DNA of 64,000 nt from Methylomonas methanica (GTDB lineage: Bacteria; Pseudomonadota; Gammaproteobacteria; Methylococcales; Methylomonadaceae). The DNA lies in the NCBI RefSeq assembly GCF_001644035.1, contig NZ_LUUG01000049.1:124001-188000 (forward strand). Direction: 5' to 3'. The notes under the pieces were generated by a model. It saw only the letters and a program-made list of their open reading frames with translations, ran no database searches and had not been told where the DNA came from. The translations under genes and the position numbers were made by a program. This document shows, one piece after another, positions 8,039-17,082 of this stretch (position 1 is its first letter; the number at the start of each line of letters is the position of its first letter).

Positions 8039-8869
8039 CTAGCCTATTACCCGCTTGCGCAAATTAGAAAGACCAAATGCACACAGACCGGTAGCAAAGG
8101 TCCAAATTGCGGCAGGTAACGGCACGGGGGCGTAGCTAAAACCGCTGCCGCTCTGCAACTGATAACGGCTGTCGGCAATACCGAGATACACCAAACCGGT
8201 GTTCCCAAAATTGGCGGAGGACTCGGTTAGGGTTGGCTTGAAATAGCTGCTGGCGCCCGCCCCGACTTCCAGGATGGCGTCCAGCGAAATCAAGGTATTG
8301 ACCGGCACCGGAAATGTCGCCACGCCGTTACAGGACGCCACCCATGAGCAACTGAAGCTACGCGGCGTATAACCGTTTTCAGTGAAAGAGATCCGGTCAC
8401 CCGTGCTTAGTTGGACGGAACCGCTAGCGGCAGCGGTGCCGGACAGCGCTCCTGACACTAAATAAGTCAACGTCAGATCGATATTCCGACCGCTGGGGCC
8501 CACCAATCTAAAATTATCCCCAAACATAACTTTGCTGCTGCCACTGGCGACATTCGCAGCATAGGCCGTCGCACTGGCGCTGGCGCTGGCTTTCAATACG
8601 CCGGGGCTGACAAAACCGCCGGCAGATGAGCGGTATGTCTCAACGTAACCACCTGATCCGCTCGTGCTGGGTACTTGATAAAGCGCATCGACCGCATACG
8701 ATGAAGGGCTATTGATATTGTCTAACACCTTGGAATCCGCATCGTAGGACTGGCTACCGTAAGCGGCATTCGCGCTGGCGATCACGGTCAAGGATGTGGT
8801 GTACGCATTGGCCGCAGGCATGTAAGCCAATATGGCAAACATGGGCAACAAAATAGGGAATCGATTCAT
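8039..8869 (-). CDS. VPLPA-CTERM (PEP-CTERM-like) exported protein
   Basis: This 276-residue exported protein has a signal peptide (cleavage near PAANAY), a Ser/Ala/Gly-rich body and a C-terminal sorting signal. That signal consists of VPLPAAIW, a hydrophobic span and a basic tail (NLRKRVIG). The layout is that of VPLPA/PEP-CTERM proteins cut by an exosortase and delivered to the cell surface or exopolysaccharide matrix. It is paralogous to the upstream gene: both share SPGxLKA, an Ala-rich stretch, a Cys pair and SGSGFxYxPV. Its ATG overlaps the upstream TGA (ATGA at 8866-8869), with CGAGG before it. No exosortase gene lies in the window. Confidence 0.85.
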   Translation of the reverse strand: MNRFPILLPMFAILAYMPAANAYTTSLTVIASANAAYGSQSYDADSKVLDNINSPSSYAVDALYQVPSTSGSGGYVETYRSSAGGFVSPGVLKASASASATAYAANVASGSSKVMFGDNFRLVGPSGRNIDLTLTYLVSGALSGTAAASGSVQLSTGDRISFTENGYTPRSFSCSWVASCNGVATFPVPVNTLISLDAILEVGAGASSYFKPTLTESSANFGNTGLVYLGIADSRYQLQSGSGFSYAPVPLPAAIWTFATGLCAFGLSNLRKRVIG

Positions 8870-9786
8870 TTAAACCTCGGGTTATATAAATTGTTGAAAA
8901 ATGCAAACTGGCGGTACCGCCATAAGGACTTTCTTAGCCGACATACGAAACCCAGAATGCCGCTGCCAAATAGCCAGATGGATGCCGGAACAGGAACTGA
9001 AACTGGGGAATAATCAAAGCCACTGCCACTGACAATTTTGTTTCTGGGATCTACCGCGCTGATAAATATCCGGGCAGTATTGCCGTAATTGGCGACAGCA
9101 TCGCCGTATTTTTGTGAATTCGGATCGCTATTGGCTGCAGCAAGCACTTCCAAAAAACCGGAAATGGATATATCCCAATTGGCAGGGACTGAAACAGTGG
9201 CTTTGCCGGTACACGAGTTAATGTTTGATGAGCAGTCAAACTTCAGCGGAGAAGCAATGGCCTCACTTGCGTTGATGTTAAAAGTGTCATCGTACGAAGA
9301 AACTCTCAAACCGCCTTTGACTTTAGCCAATCCCTGCATACTGCCGCTTAAGTGATATTCGATATTAATGTCGATGAAAAATTTACTCGAAAAAATAGAG
9401 AAAGTATCTGTGAATTCGGCATTGCCAACTCCAACCACACCAAGATTATTAGGTGGGTTTGGGCCATCTAAAAAATAACCGGCACTGGCGTAGGCTTTTA
9501 ATATGCCTGGACTAGCGTCGGCTAAAGCTATTGCTTGTCTTCTATAGGAATAGCCTGATTCGGTGTTGGCATCGAACCCTTGATCGTAAACCGAACCATA
9601 AGCGTGTGACACTGCGTTTGTATGAGAATCGGTTTGACCATCTGCAAACGGCAATACCGTGTACGGCGATGGATCAGGATACGAATGCCCTCCTACTTTA
9701 GCGCCTGCGCTGGCGAATGTTGTATAAGCATGTAGCGTGGGTGAGCTGCAAAGTAATAGCCCAGCTATGATGTATTGACGTTTCAT
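8866..9786 (-). CDS. VPLPA-CTERM-like exported protein, first of a coupled pair
   Basis: ATG 9786 (MKRQYIIAGLLLCSSPTLHA) is preferred over the longer frame because AAAGAGGG lies just upstream and a signal peptide then starts the protein. The body (about 306 residues) is paralogous to the next gene, with a matching Cys-bounded segment (FDCSSNINSCTGKATV) and SGSGFDYSPV. The sorting signal is VPVPASIW, a hydrophobic span and an RLRK cluster. It is followed by an unusual tail of about 24 residues (SLWRYRQFAFFNNLYNPRFK) running to a TGA that overlaps the next start. That extension could hinder sorting or be a decayed end. Confidence 0.82.
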   Translation of the reverse strand: MKRQYIIAGLLLCSSPTLHAYTTFASAGAKVGGHSYPDPSPYTVLPFADGQTDSHTNAVSHAYGSVYDQGFDANTESGYSYRRQAIALADASPGILKAYASAGYFLDGPNPPNNLGVVGVGNAEFTDTFSIFSSKFFIDINIEYHLSGSMQGLAKVKGGLRVSSYDDTFNINASEAIASPLKFDCSSNINSCTGKATVSVPANWDISISGFLEVLAAANSDPNSQKYGDAVANYGNTARIFISAVDPRNKIVSGSGFDYSPVSVPVPASIWLFGSGILGFVCRLRKSLWRYRQFAFFNNLYNPRFK

Positions 9787-9915
9787 GACGACCCTCTTTT
9801 TGGTATTCAATTTAGGTACCATAGAAATACCAGATAGAAATATTTGCGTCAATCGTAAATTCTTGGATTTATTTCGGTACTATTTCACAGATTTTTTCCG
9901 AGAATTGGAGTTTGC

Positions 9916-10860
9916 GTGCCCATCCTAGTTTTAGCCAGCTATGTCCATGCCCACTGCCTGCACGTTGAGCGCCTGCCCTATTCGGGCGAATCCGTGCAAG
10001 CTACCGGCATGATTGAGGAGCACGGCGGTAAGGGTTTGAATGTCGGCTTAGCCGCGCATAAACAAGGCGCTGAAGTGGCAATGCTATTGCCGCTGGGAAT
10101 GGATGCTGTTGCGGACAGTGTGATTACATTACTGAAGAATGAAGGACTGGACGACCGCTGGCTTCTAAGGACAGGACCACAATCCGGTTTTGGTGTCGGC
10201 TTTATAGGTCCGAATTGCGAGAATTTTTTGGCCGTCTATCCCGGTGCCAACGCCCTGCTGAATAAGGAACATGTCGAACAGACCTTAGCCGCCCTTCCCG
10301 ACCTAAATTTGATTTACGCCCAGTTCGAAATCCCGGAAGCTGCTATTCGCAAAGCGTTCGAGATCGCACGTCAGCGCGGCATCCGCACCATGCTTAATCC
10401 ATCCCCTTGGCGGCAACCTGCTCCTGGCTTGTTGAAGTTAAGCGATATTTTGGTAGTAAACGAAACCGAAGCCGCTTCATTATTCGGCCTAAGCCATAAA
10501 GAAATCAGCCTGGAGCGCTGGTTGAATAGCTTATGCAACTGGGCAGAACAAATTGCCTGGTCGGGGGAACTGCTGGTGGTAACGCTAGCTGAAGCGGGAT
10601 GCGTGGCCTTAACGAAAGATAACGTCGTATATCAACCGGCTTGGCCTGTTGCCGCACTGGACGCCACCGGCGCTGGTGACGCTTTCAGCGCAGGTCTGGC
10701 GGCGGCTTTGCTGAATAATTTGAGCTTAACTGAGGCCTTAAGCAGAGCCTGCGCCTGCGGTGCCTGGGTTGCCAAGCATCATGGCGTATTGGGGTGTTTG
10801 CCGAGCCAAGCTGAAATCGATAGTTTTATTGATACCAATCCAAGGCCAACAGCAACTTAG
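9916..10860 (+). CDS. PfkB-family carbohydrate kinase (ribokinase-like)
   Basis: This 314-residue sugar kinase has the two PfkB signatures: an N-terminal GGKGLNVGLAAHKQGAEV and a C-terminal DATGAGDAFSAGLAAAL with the catalytic Asp and anion hole. A ribokinase-like Asn/Glu motif (VVNETEA) lies between them. It would phosphorylate a sugar or nucleoside with ATP; the exact substrate is not evident. The start is GTG with GGAG five bases upstream. The gene meets a GntR/UTRA regulator tail to tail (stops overlap at 10857-10860), and a SemiSWEET sugar transporter lies beyond that regulator, so a small sugar-uptake locus is likely. Confidence 0.9.
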   Translation: MPILVLASYVHAHCLHVERLPYSGESVQATGMIEEHGGKGLNVGLAAHKQGAEVAMLLPLGMDAVADSVITLLKNEGLDDRWLLRTGPQSGFGVGFIGPNCENFLAVYPGANALLNKEHVEQTLAALPDLNLIYAQFEIPEAAIRKAFEIARQRGIRTMLNPSPWRQPAPGLLKLSDILVVNETEAASLFGLSHKEISLERWLNSLCNWAEQIAWSGELLVVTLAEAGCVALTKDNVVYQPAWPVAALDATGAGDAFSAGLAAALLNNLSLTEALSRACACGAWVAKHHGVLGCLPSQAEIDSFIDTNPRPTAT

Positions 10861-11675
10861 CTCGGCCGGATTTTCAGATTGACCCGATAGGTATAGGCGT
10901 CACCACGAAACGTGCCTTCGACATATTCCACGATCTGCCCGTTGTCGGTATAGGTCTTGCGCTTCAACAATAAGCAGGGCCCCGGCTGGTCGAAGCCGAA
11001 TACGGCCGCTTCCTCTTCGTCGCTGAGCACCGCTTCTATGGATTGCTCAGCATGCACCAAGCCCAAATCGCAGTGTATCTCAAGGTATTGGTAAGCCGAT
11101 CCTGCACCGTCCCAGTCAGCCAAAGCCGGTGCCACGCTTAGATCGTACCAAGCCACTTCGCGCGACAGCGGCATACCGTCTCCCAAGCGCACCCTTACCA
11201 AACGTAGAAATCGGCTAGAGGCGGGACGATTAAAAATAGACGCGATAGTTCTATCGACGACAATCTTGTGCTCGAGAATTTGCGTGGACGGGGTAATTCC
11301 CAGCTCGCGCATTTCCTCGGTGAAGCCTTTCAGTTTACCCATCTCCGGGTTGATCCGCGAAGGTGGCGCTTTGACTGTGACGCCGGCGCGGCCATGGGTG
11401 GCAATACAATCCTGAGCCCGCAATTCTTCGTAGCAACGCCGTACCGTGGTGCGGCTGAGGTCCAGCGCTTCCGCTAAAGCCCGCTCGGATGGCAGACTAA
11501 TACCATCACCGAGCTCGCCGGACTGGATCATATCGGTAATGCGTCTTTGCAGTTGCTTGTAGACAGGCTCGGAAATGCCGGTATTCGGGCGAATTTTCTC
11601 AATGAAAGCGCTGCTATCATTGGCGGCGGAAGTATCGGCTTTTATTTCGATATTGCTAGAAACACTAGAAGGCAT
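10857..11675 (-). CDS. GntR-family regulator with UTRA effector domain
   Basis: This 272-residue transcription factor is of the HutC/PhnF type. After a variable N-terminus of about 35 residues comes the winged-helix domain (MIQSGELGDGISLPSERALAEALDLSRTTVRRCYEEL). Residues from about 105 onward form a UTRA ligand-binding domain, ending in RKTYTDNGQIVEYVEGTFRGDAYTY. UTRA domains bind sugar phosphates, histidine derivatives or phosphonates. The adjacent PfkB kinase suggests a phosphorylated sugar, but that is inference. The operator cannot be identified with confidence. Confidence 0.92.
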   Translation of the reverse strand: MPSSVSSNIEIKADTSAANDSSAFIEKIRPNTGISEPVYKQLQRRITDMIQSGELGDGISLPSERALAEALDLSRTTVRRCYEELRAQDCIATHGRAGVTVKAPPSRINPEMGKLKGFTEEMRELGITPSTQILEHKIVVDRTIASIFNRPASSRFLRLVRVRLGDGMPLSREVAWYDLSVAPALADWDGAGSAYQYLEIHCDLGLVHAEQSIEAVLSDEEEAAVFGFDQPGPCLLLKRKTYTDNGQIVEYVEGTFRGDAYTYRVNLKIRPS

Positions 11676-11694
11676 TGTGGCTGACCCGGCATTC

Positions 11695-11961
11695 TCATTT
11701 ACGCAGTAGATTGTGAATCTTAAAGCACAAGATAGCCGCTGCCAGCAAAAAAGTAATAGCGTTGGCCACTATGATGGCTATGTTCGCCAGGAAAATTCCA
11801 TAAATCAACCACAGCAACACCCCCAAAGTAAACATGCTGTACATGCCTAGCGATAAGGAATCGGTATCGCGGGTTTTGAAGGTCATAATCGCTTGCGGCA
11901 GAAAAGAGGCAGTTGTCAAGGTCGCCGCCAGATAACCGATCAGCTCGGGGATTAGGTCCAT
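11695..11961 (-). CDS. SemiSWEET-type sugar transporter
   Basis: This is a single PQ-loop/MtN3 repeat of about 88 residues with three membrane helices. The first contains IGYLAATLTTASFLPQAIMTFKTRDTDSLS with the diagnostic Pro-Gln, the second GMYSMFTLGVLLWLIYGI, and the third the ANAIT segment. SemiSWEETs work as dimers that move sugars down gradients. ATG 11961 (MDLIPELIGYL) is preferred, because the longer frame from 11997 overlaps the preceding small gene. The GntR gene downstream on the same strand may share its transcript. Confidence 0.9.
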   Translation of the reverse strand: MDLIPELIGYLAATLTTASFLPQAIMTFKTRDTDSLSLGMYSMFTLGVLLWLIYGIFLANIAIIVANAITFLLAAAILCFKIHNLLRK

Positions 11962-11971
11962 GTCAGAAAAA

Positions 11972-12166
11972 TCAAGCCGTGAAATGTTGCCAGCCAAAAT
12001 AGCTTAAGGCGACCAGCAATAATTGCGCAAAAGCCAGCAGCCAGAAATAACCCACGAACATCATGATTTTAACCGGCGTTTCCTGGCTTTGTTTGGAACT
12101 GAGCAACCAGCCGCCGATGCCGGAAACAGCAGCGACGGCCAGCAAACCAACTATAACGATACTCAT
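11972..12166 (-). CDS. Small two-span membrane protein, unknown function
   Basis: This 64-residue protein has two hydrophobic segments (VIVGLLAVAAVSGIGGWLL and MMFVGYFWLLAFAQLLLVALSYFGW) joined by a short polar loop (SSKQSQETPVK). I recognise no family. It starts 5 bp after the ftsK stop codon and ends 10 bp before the SemiSWEET start on the same strand. It therefore probably belongs to the same transcript. Confidence 0.65.
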   Translation of the reverse strand: MSIVIVGLLAVAAVSGIGGWLLSSKQSQETPVKIMMFVGYFWLLAFAQLLLVALSYFGWQHFTA

Positions 12167-12171
12167 CGCAA

Positions 12172-14478
12172 TCAGCGCGGCGGCGGCGCCAGTACCTCGC
12201 GGGAGCCATTGGTTTCCGGCATACTCACCACGCCGGCGTTTTCCATATCTTCGATAATGCGCGCCGCCCGGTTGTAACCGATTTTGAAGCGGCGTTGCAC
12301 ACTGGAAATAGAGGCTTTACGGGATTCGGTGACAAAAGCCACCGCTTCGTCGTACAGCGCATCGGACTCGCTGTCTTCGCCGTCCAAGCCGGCGACTTCG
12401 CCGCTATCGGTGCGTTCTTGGGTGATTTCGTCCAGATAATTGGTCGGGCCGGTTTTTTTCAAGAATTCCACCACCCGATGCACTTCGTGATCGTCCACAA
12501 ACGCACCATGAGCACGCAAGGGGATGCTGGTGCCGGACGGCAGGAACAACATATCACCGTTACCCAGCAAGGCTTCCGCGCCGCCTTGGTCGATAATAGT
12601 CCGCGAATCGATCCGCGAGGATACTTGAAAGGAAATCCGGGTCGGTACGTTGGCTTTAATCAAACCGGTCAATACATCCACCGAAGGCCTTTGCGTCGCC
12701 AACACCAAGTGAATACCGGCGGCACGAGCTTTTTGCGCCAAACGGGCGATCAATTCTTCGACTTTTTTACCGACCACCATCATCATGTCGGCCAACTCGT
12801 CGATGACGATAACAATACTGGGCAATGTGTCCAGCAGTGGATAGTCGTCCAACGCTACGGGTGTTTCGGGTCTAAATAACGGATCCCGTATCGGCTCACC
12901 GGCAGCTTCGGCTTCACGAACCGCTTGGTTATAACCGGCCAGGTTGCGCACACCCACTTTAGACATCAGCTTATAGCGGCGCTCCATTTCCGCCACTGCC
13001 CAACGCAAGGCGTTTTGCGCGTCCTTCATGTCGGTAACCACAGGCGTCAGCAAATGCGGAATGCCTTCGTACACAGACAGTTCCAGCATTTTTGGGTCTA
13101 TCATGATCATCCGCACGTCTTCCGGCTTGGATTTATACAGCAAGCTCAAAATCATCGTGTTGATTGCCACCGATTTACCGGAACCCGTGGTACCGGCCAC
13201 CAGTGCATGCGGCATTTTGCCCAGATCGGCCACCACCGGCGTACCGGAGATATCCTTACCCATGGCAATGCTGAGCTTGGATTTAGCGCGTTCAAATTCG
13301 TCCGATACCAACAAATCGCGTAGCGAAACCATTTCCCGTTCCTGATTCGGAATCTCCAGACCAATGACCGATTTGCCTTCGATAATCTCGACAATCCGTA
13401 CGCTGGTTACCGACAACCCGCGCGCCAAGTCTTTGGCCAAGCTGCTAATGCGGCTGACTTTCACGCCCGCCGCCAAACGCAATTCAAAACGGGTGATAAC
13501 CGGACCCGGCAATACCGCTTCCACTTCGGCGGCGATGCCGTAATCCTGCAACACGTCTTCCACTTGCCGGGAAATTTCTTCCAATTCTAATTTGGAGTAA
13601 CGTTTAACCTTGATTTCGCGCTTGTCCAGCAAGGACAAGGTAGGCAAGGCGTTGATATAGGCGCCGGGCTCCATATCATCCACAGGCTTGCTGTCTTTTC
13701 TACGCAAGGGTCTAACTGCGGCGGCAGCTGAAGGTTGTGCGGTTTCCAGCACTTGAATCTGCGGCTTTTTAGCGCGATCTTCGGTTTTAGCGTCCGACTG
13801 CTGACTACGCGGTTTTTTGACTTCTTTTGCCGATTCAGGTCGCGCCGGTTTATCAGCGCGGTAACGCTCAGGCACCTCGACCGCCTGCCGTCCTACCACT
13901 GAGCAGGCCGTCATCGCGCATTTGCCGATAAAGGCCATCATCGTCAGCCAGGACAAACCGGTAAACAAGGTCACACCTGTCATAAAAATGGCCAGCAATA
14001 ACAAGGTGGAGCCGGAGTTGCCTAACAGATGCACCAAGGCGTCGCCGATTTCCCGCCCCAGAATACCGCCCGGACTTTCCGGTAAATCAACTTTGGTGCG
14101 CAGAAAATGCAGATGCAAAAACAAAATCGCCGAACCGGAAACCGTTGTAGCCAGGAAACCAGCCGAACGTGACGCCAGCGCCCATTGCCCACCGGCCTGG
14201 CGGGAACCTTGAAACAAGATGTAGCCATACCAAAAAATCATCACCGGAATCAGGTAGGCCATCAACCCCAGGAAACTCAGTACAAAATCCGCCAGCCAGG
14301 CACCAAACAAACCGCAGGCGTTACTGATGGATTGATACGATGTGCTATGACTCCAACCCGGATCGTTGGAATTAAAAGTGACTAAGGCAATTAAAAAAAA
14401 CAAGGCACAACTTGAAAACCCCAGTAATGCGATTTCGCGATAACCTCGCGCGGCTCTCTCTTCCACAACAGCAACCAT
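12172..14478 (-). CDS. ftsK: DNA translocase FtsK
   Basis: This 768-residue septal translocase moves chromosome ends to dif and activates XerCD recombination. The N-terminal 190 residues hold four to five membrane segments. A short charged linker (about 200-275, Lys/Pro/Ala-rich) leads to the RecA-like motor with Walker A ([12 protein letters not shown]), Walker B ([13 protein letters not shown]) and [15 protein letters not shown]. The last 65 residues are the gamma winged helix that reads KOPS ([25 protein letters not shown]). Its linker is much shorter than the E. coli one, as in many other bacteria. Confidence 0.97.
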   Translation of the reverse strand: MVAVVEERAARGYREIALLGFSSCALFFLIALVTFNSNDPGWSHSTSYQSISNACGLFGAWLADFVLSFLGLMAYLIPVMIFWYGYILFQGSRQAGGQWALASRSAGFLATTVSGSAILFLHLHFLRTKVDLPESPGGILGREIGDALVHLLGNSGSTLLLLAIFMTGVTLFTGLSWLTMMAFIGKCAMTACSVVGRQAVEVPERYRADKPARPESAKEVKKPRSQQSDAKTEDRAKKPQIQVLETAQPSAAAAVRPLRRKDSKPVDDMEPGAYINALPTLSLLDKREIKVKRYSKLELEEISRQVEDVLQDYGIAAEVEAVLPGPVITRFELRLAAGVKVSRISSLAKDLARGLSVTSVRIVEIIEGKSVIGLEIPNQEREMVSLRDLLVSDEFERAKSKLSIAMGKDISGTPVVADLGKMPHALVAGTTGSGKSVAINTMILSLLYKSKPEDVRMIMIDPKMLELSVYEGIPHLLTPVVTDMKDAQNALRWAVAEMERRYKLMSKVGVRNLAGYNQAVREAEAAGEPIRDPLFRPETPVALDDYPLLDTLPSIVIVIDELADMMMVVGKKVEELIARLAQKARAAGIHLVLATQRPSVDVLTGLIKANVPTRISFQVSSRIDSRTIIDQGGAEALLGNGDMLFLPSGTSIPLRAHGAFVDDHEVHRVVEFLKKTGPTNYLDEITQERTDSGEVAGLDGEDSESDALYDEAVAFVTESRKASISSVQRRFKIGYNRAARIIEDMENAGVVSMPETNGSREVLAPPPR

Positions 14479-14609
14479 AGTTGTCGGCTCACAATAAAAG
14501 CGTCACAAAACATGATTATAGATGATGTAAATCGATTTCACATTAGCTTTACCGGCCACGCCTTTAAAAACCTGTCGGTAAATCGGTTTTATCCCGGGGG
14601 GAATGCCCT

Positions 14610-14615
14610 TATAAT
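14610..14615 (+). promoter_or_regulatory. Candidate trxB -10 element
   Basis: TATAAT lies 35 bp before the trxB ATG in the 171-bp gap divergent to ftsK. GGAG at about 14636 is the probable ribosome binding site. The -35 region is weak. Confidence 0.4.
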
Positions 14616-14628
14616 TTTGCTACCCTAA

Positions 14629-15606
<978 letters not shown>

Positions 15607-15620
15607 CGCTTTACTTTTAT

Positions 15621-15720
15621 AGCGGTAGGTCACGTTGCCGCGCCAGCGGTTACGTGACTTATCCAAGTCCAGTGGCTCCGAATAAGTCAGGGAACACTGT
15701 CGCGCACCCTGACCTACCGG
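15621..15720. repeat. Three-armed structured intergenic element
   Basis: An outer perfect 10-bp inverted repeat (CGGTAGGTCA 15623-15632 and TGACCTACCG 15710-15719) encloses three consecutive hairpins: 15629-15641 with 15646-15658, 15655-15662 with 15682-15689, and 15687-15692 with 15707-15712. The arms overlap slightly. It fills the gap between two convergent genes and may be a REP-like dispersed element or a bidirectional terminator. No T run follows. Confidence 0.6.
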
Positions 15721-15722
15721 CT

Positions 15723-16295
15723 TCAATACACCCAGGGCAACAGCCGCCAGGTAGATTTGCAAAAATCGGCATAAACGCTGCCGAACTCCGCCAACAGCAT
15801 CCGCTCTTCTATGTCGATGCGTAAGGTAAACGCCCACACTGTCGGTACAAGCAACATCGCCAAAGCGATGAAATCACCCATCGCCAAACCGGCGGCGAAC
15901 AAGGCGATCAACAAGCCGGTGTAGGCCGGATGACGCAACCAGCGATAGGGTCCTTCCTTTATCAGACGATGTTCTGGTTGTATCGCAACGTCAGTCGTAA
16001 AAAATCGGCCCAATTGGATCACCGCAGCGTAACGAAGGTACAGTCCTGAGGCAAACAAGGCCATTGCCAACGCTTGTCTAGGCAGATACTCAAGCCTGAT
16101 CGGCGCCCAGGCCAGATTTTTAAACCACAATGCCAGAGCCAGACTAGCCAAGATGCTGATCCATAAGAGGCGCTGTGAACGCCTCTCGGTATTCAAAGCC
16201 CGCCCGGTTTGCAGCGCAGCCCGGCGAGCCAAATTAATTTCCGCCGCTATCCAAACCAGACAAAGCAATAGCCACAAAATCCGAACCGATGTCAT
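15723..16295 (-). CDS. Isoprenylcysteine methyltransferase-like membrane protein
   Basis: This 190-residue integral membrane protein is related to the ICMT/PEMT methyltransferase families. It has four to five hydrophobic segments, and the SAM-binding signature lies in the C-terminal half (EGPYRWLRHPAYTGLL) followed by the acidic EERMLLAEFG and YADFCKSTWRLLPWVY. Bacterial members methylate varied small or lipid substrates, so the target is unknown. ATG 16295 is chosen because GGAGGG lies 6-12 bp upstream; the longer frame lacks such a site. It is divergent from the ABC transporter genes. Confidence 0.85.
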   Translation of the reverse strand: MTSVRILWLLLCLVWIAAEINLARRAALQTGRALNTERRSQRLLWISILASLALALWFKNLAWAPIRLEYLPRQALAMALFASGLYLRYAAVIQLGRFFTTDVAIQPEHRLIKEGPYRWLRHPAYTGLLIALFAAGLAMGDFIALAMLLVPTVWAFTLRIDIEERMLLAEFGSVYADFCKSTWRLLPWVY

Positions 16296-16383
16296 TGATC
16301 GCCCTCCGGCGAAGTATCCGTGAGTTGACGGGTATGCCAGGATGCCCGCGCCTCGTGTAACATACCGCAATTTGCCGGCTGTT

Positions 16384-17082
16384 ATGAAAAAGATCATAGA
16401 ACTGAAACAGGTTTATAAGGACTACCCGCAAGCCGGCACGCTGCAAACCGTATTGCACGACATCAATCTGGACATTTACCCCGGCGAATTCGTCGCCATC
16501 GTCGGCCCGTCCGGCAATGGCAAATCCACTTTATTGAATTTGCTCACCGGCATCGATCACCCCAGCCAAGGCCAAGTCATCGTCAACGGTGCCGAACTGC
16601 AAAAACTCAGTAACGAAAAGCTCACGAGTTGGCGCGGTGCCAATGTCGGTATCGTGTTTCAGTTCTTCCAGTTATTGCCAGCCCTAAATCTGCTGCAAAA
16701 CATCGTGCTGCCGATGGACTTTCTCGGTTCTTTGACCAAAAACCAGCGCCGCGAACGAGCCATGCATTTGCTGGAACTGGTCGGCCTGGCCGATGCGGCG
16801 GCGCGCTTGCCCAGCCAGGTGTCCGGCGGCCAGCAGCAACGGGCGGCAATTGCCCGCGCGCTGGCTAACGACCCCCCTCTGATCGTCGCCGACGAACCAA
16901 CCGGCAATCTGGATGTGGCCACCGCCGATTCGGTGTTCGATTTGTTCGCGCATCTACGCGATCAAGGCAAAACCCTGGTAATGGTCACGCACAACGAGAC
17001 CCTGGCCGATGCCGCCAGCCGCAAACTGGAAATCCGTTCCGGGCGGATCCACGCGGACAGCAAGCCGGTAAACCTGGTTTGA
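16384..17082 (+). CDS. ABC transporter ATP-binding protein, LolD/MacB type
   Basis: This is a 232-residue ABC ATPase. Walker A is [16 protein letters not shown], the signature motif is [15 protein letters not shown], Walker B is [12 protein letters not shown] and the H-loop is MVTHNE. The sequence type matches LolD/MacB/FtsE-like ATPases that drive mechanotransmission with FtsX-domain permeases rather than ordinary import. ATG 16384 ([10 protein letters not shown]) is used; the frame stays open upstream to 16342 but overlaps the divergent promoter region. Its stop overlaps the permease start (TTGA). Confidence 0.95.
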   Translation: MKKIIELKQVYKDYPQAGTLQTVLHDINLDIYPGEFVAIVGPSGNGKSTLLNLLTGIDHPSQGQVIVNGAELQKLSNEKLTSWRGANVGIVFQFFQLLPALNLLQNIVLPMDFLGSLTKNQRRERAMHLLELVGLADAAARLPSQVSGGQQQRAAIARALANDPPLIVADEPTGNLDVATADSVFDLFAHLRDQGKTLVMVTHNETLADAASRKLEIRSGRIHADSKPVNLV

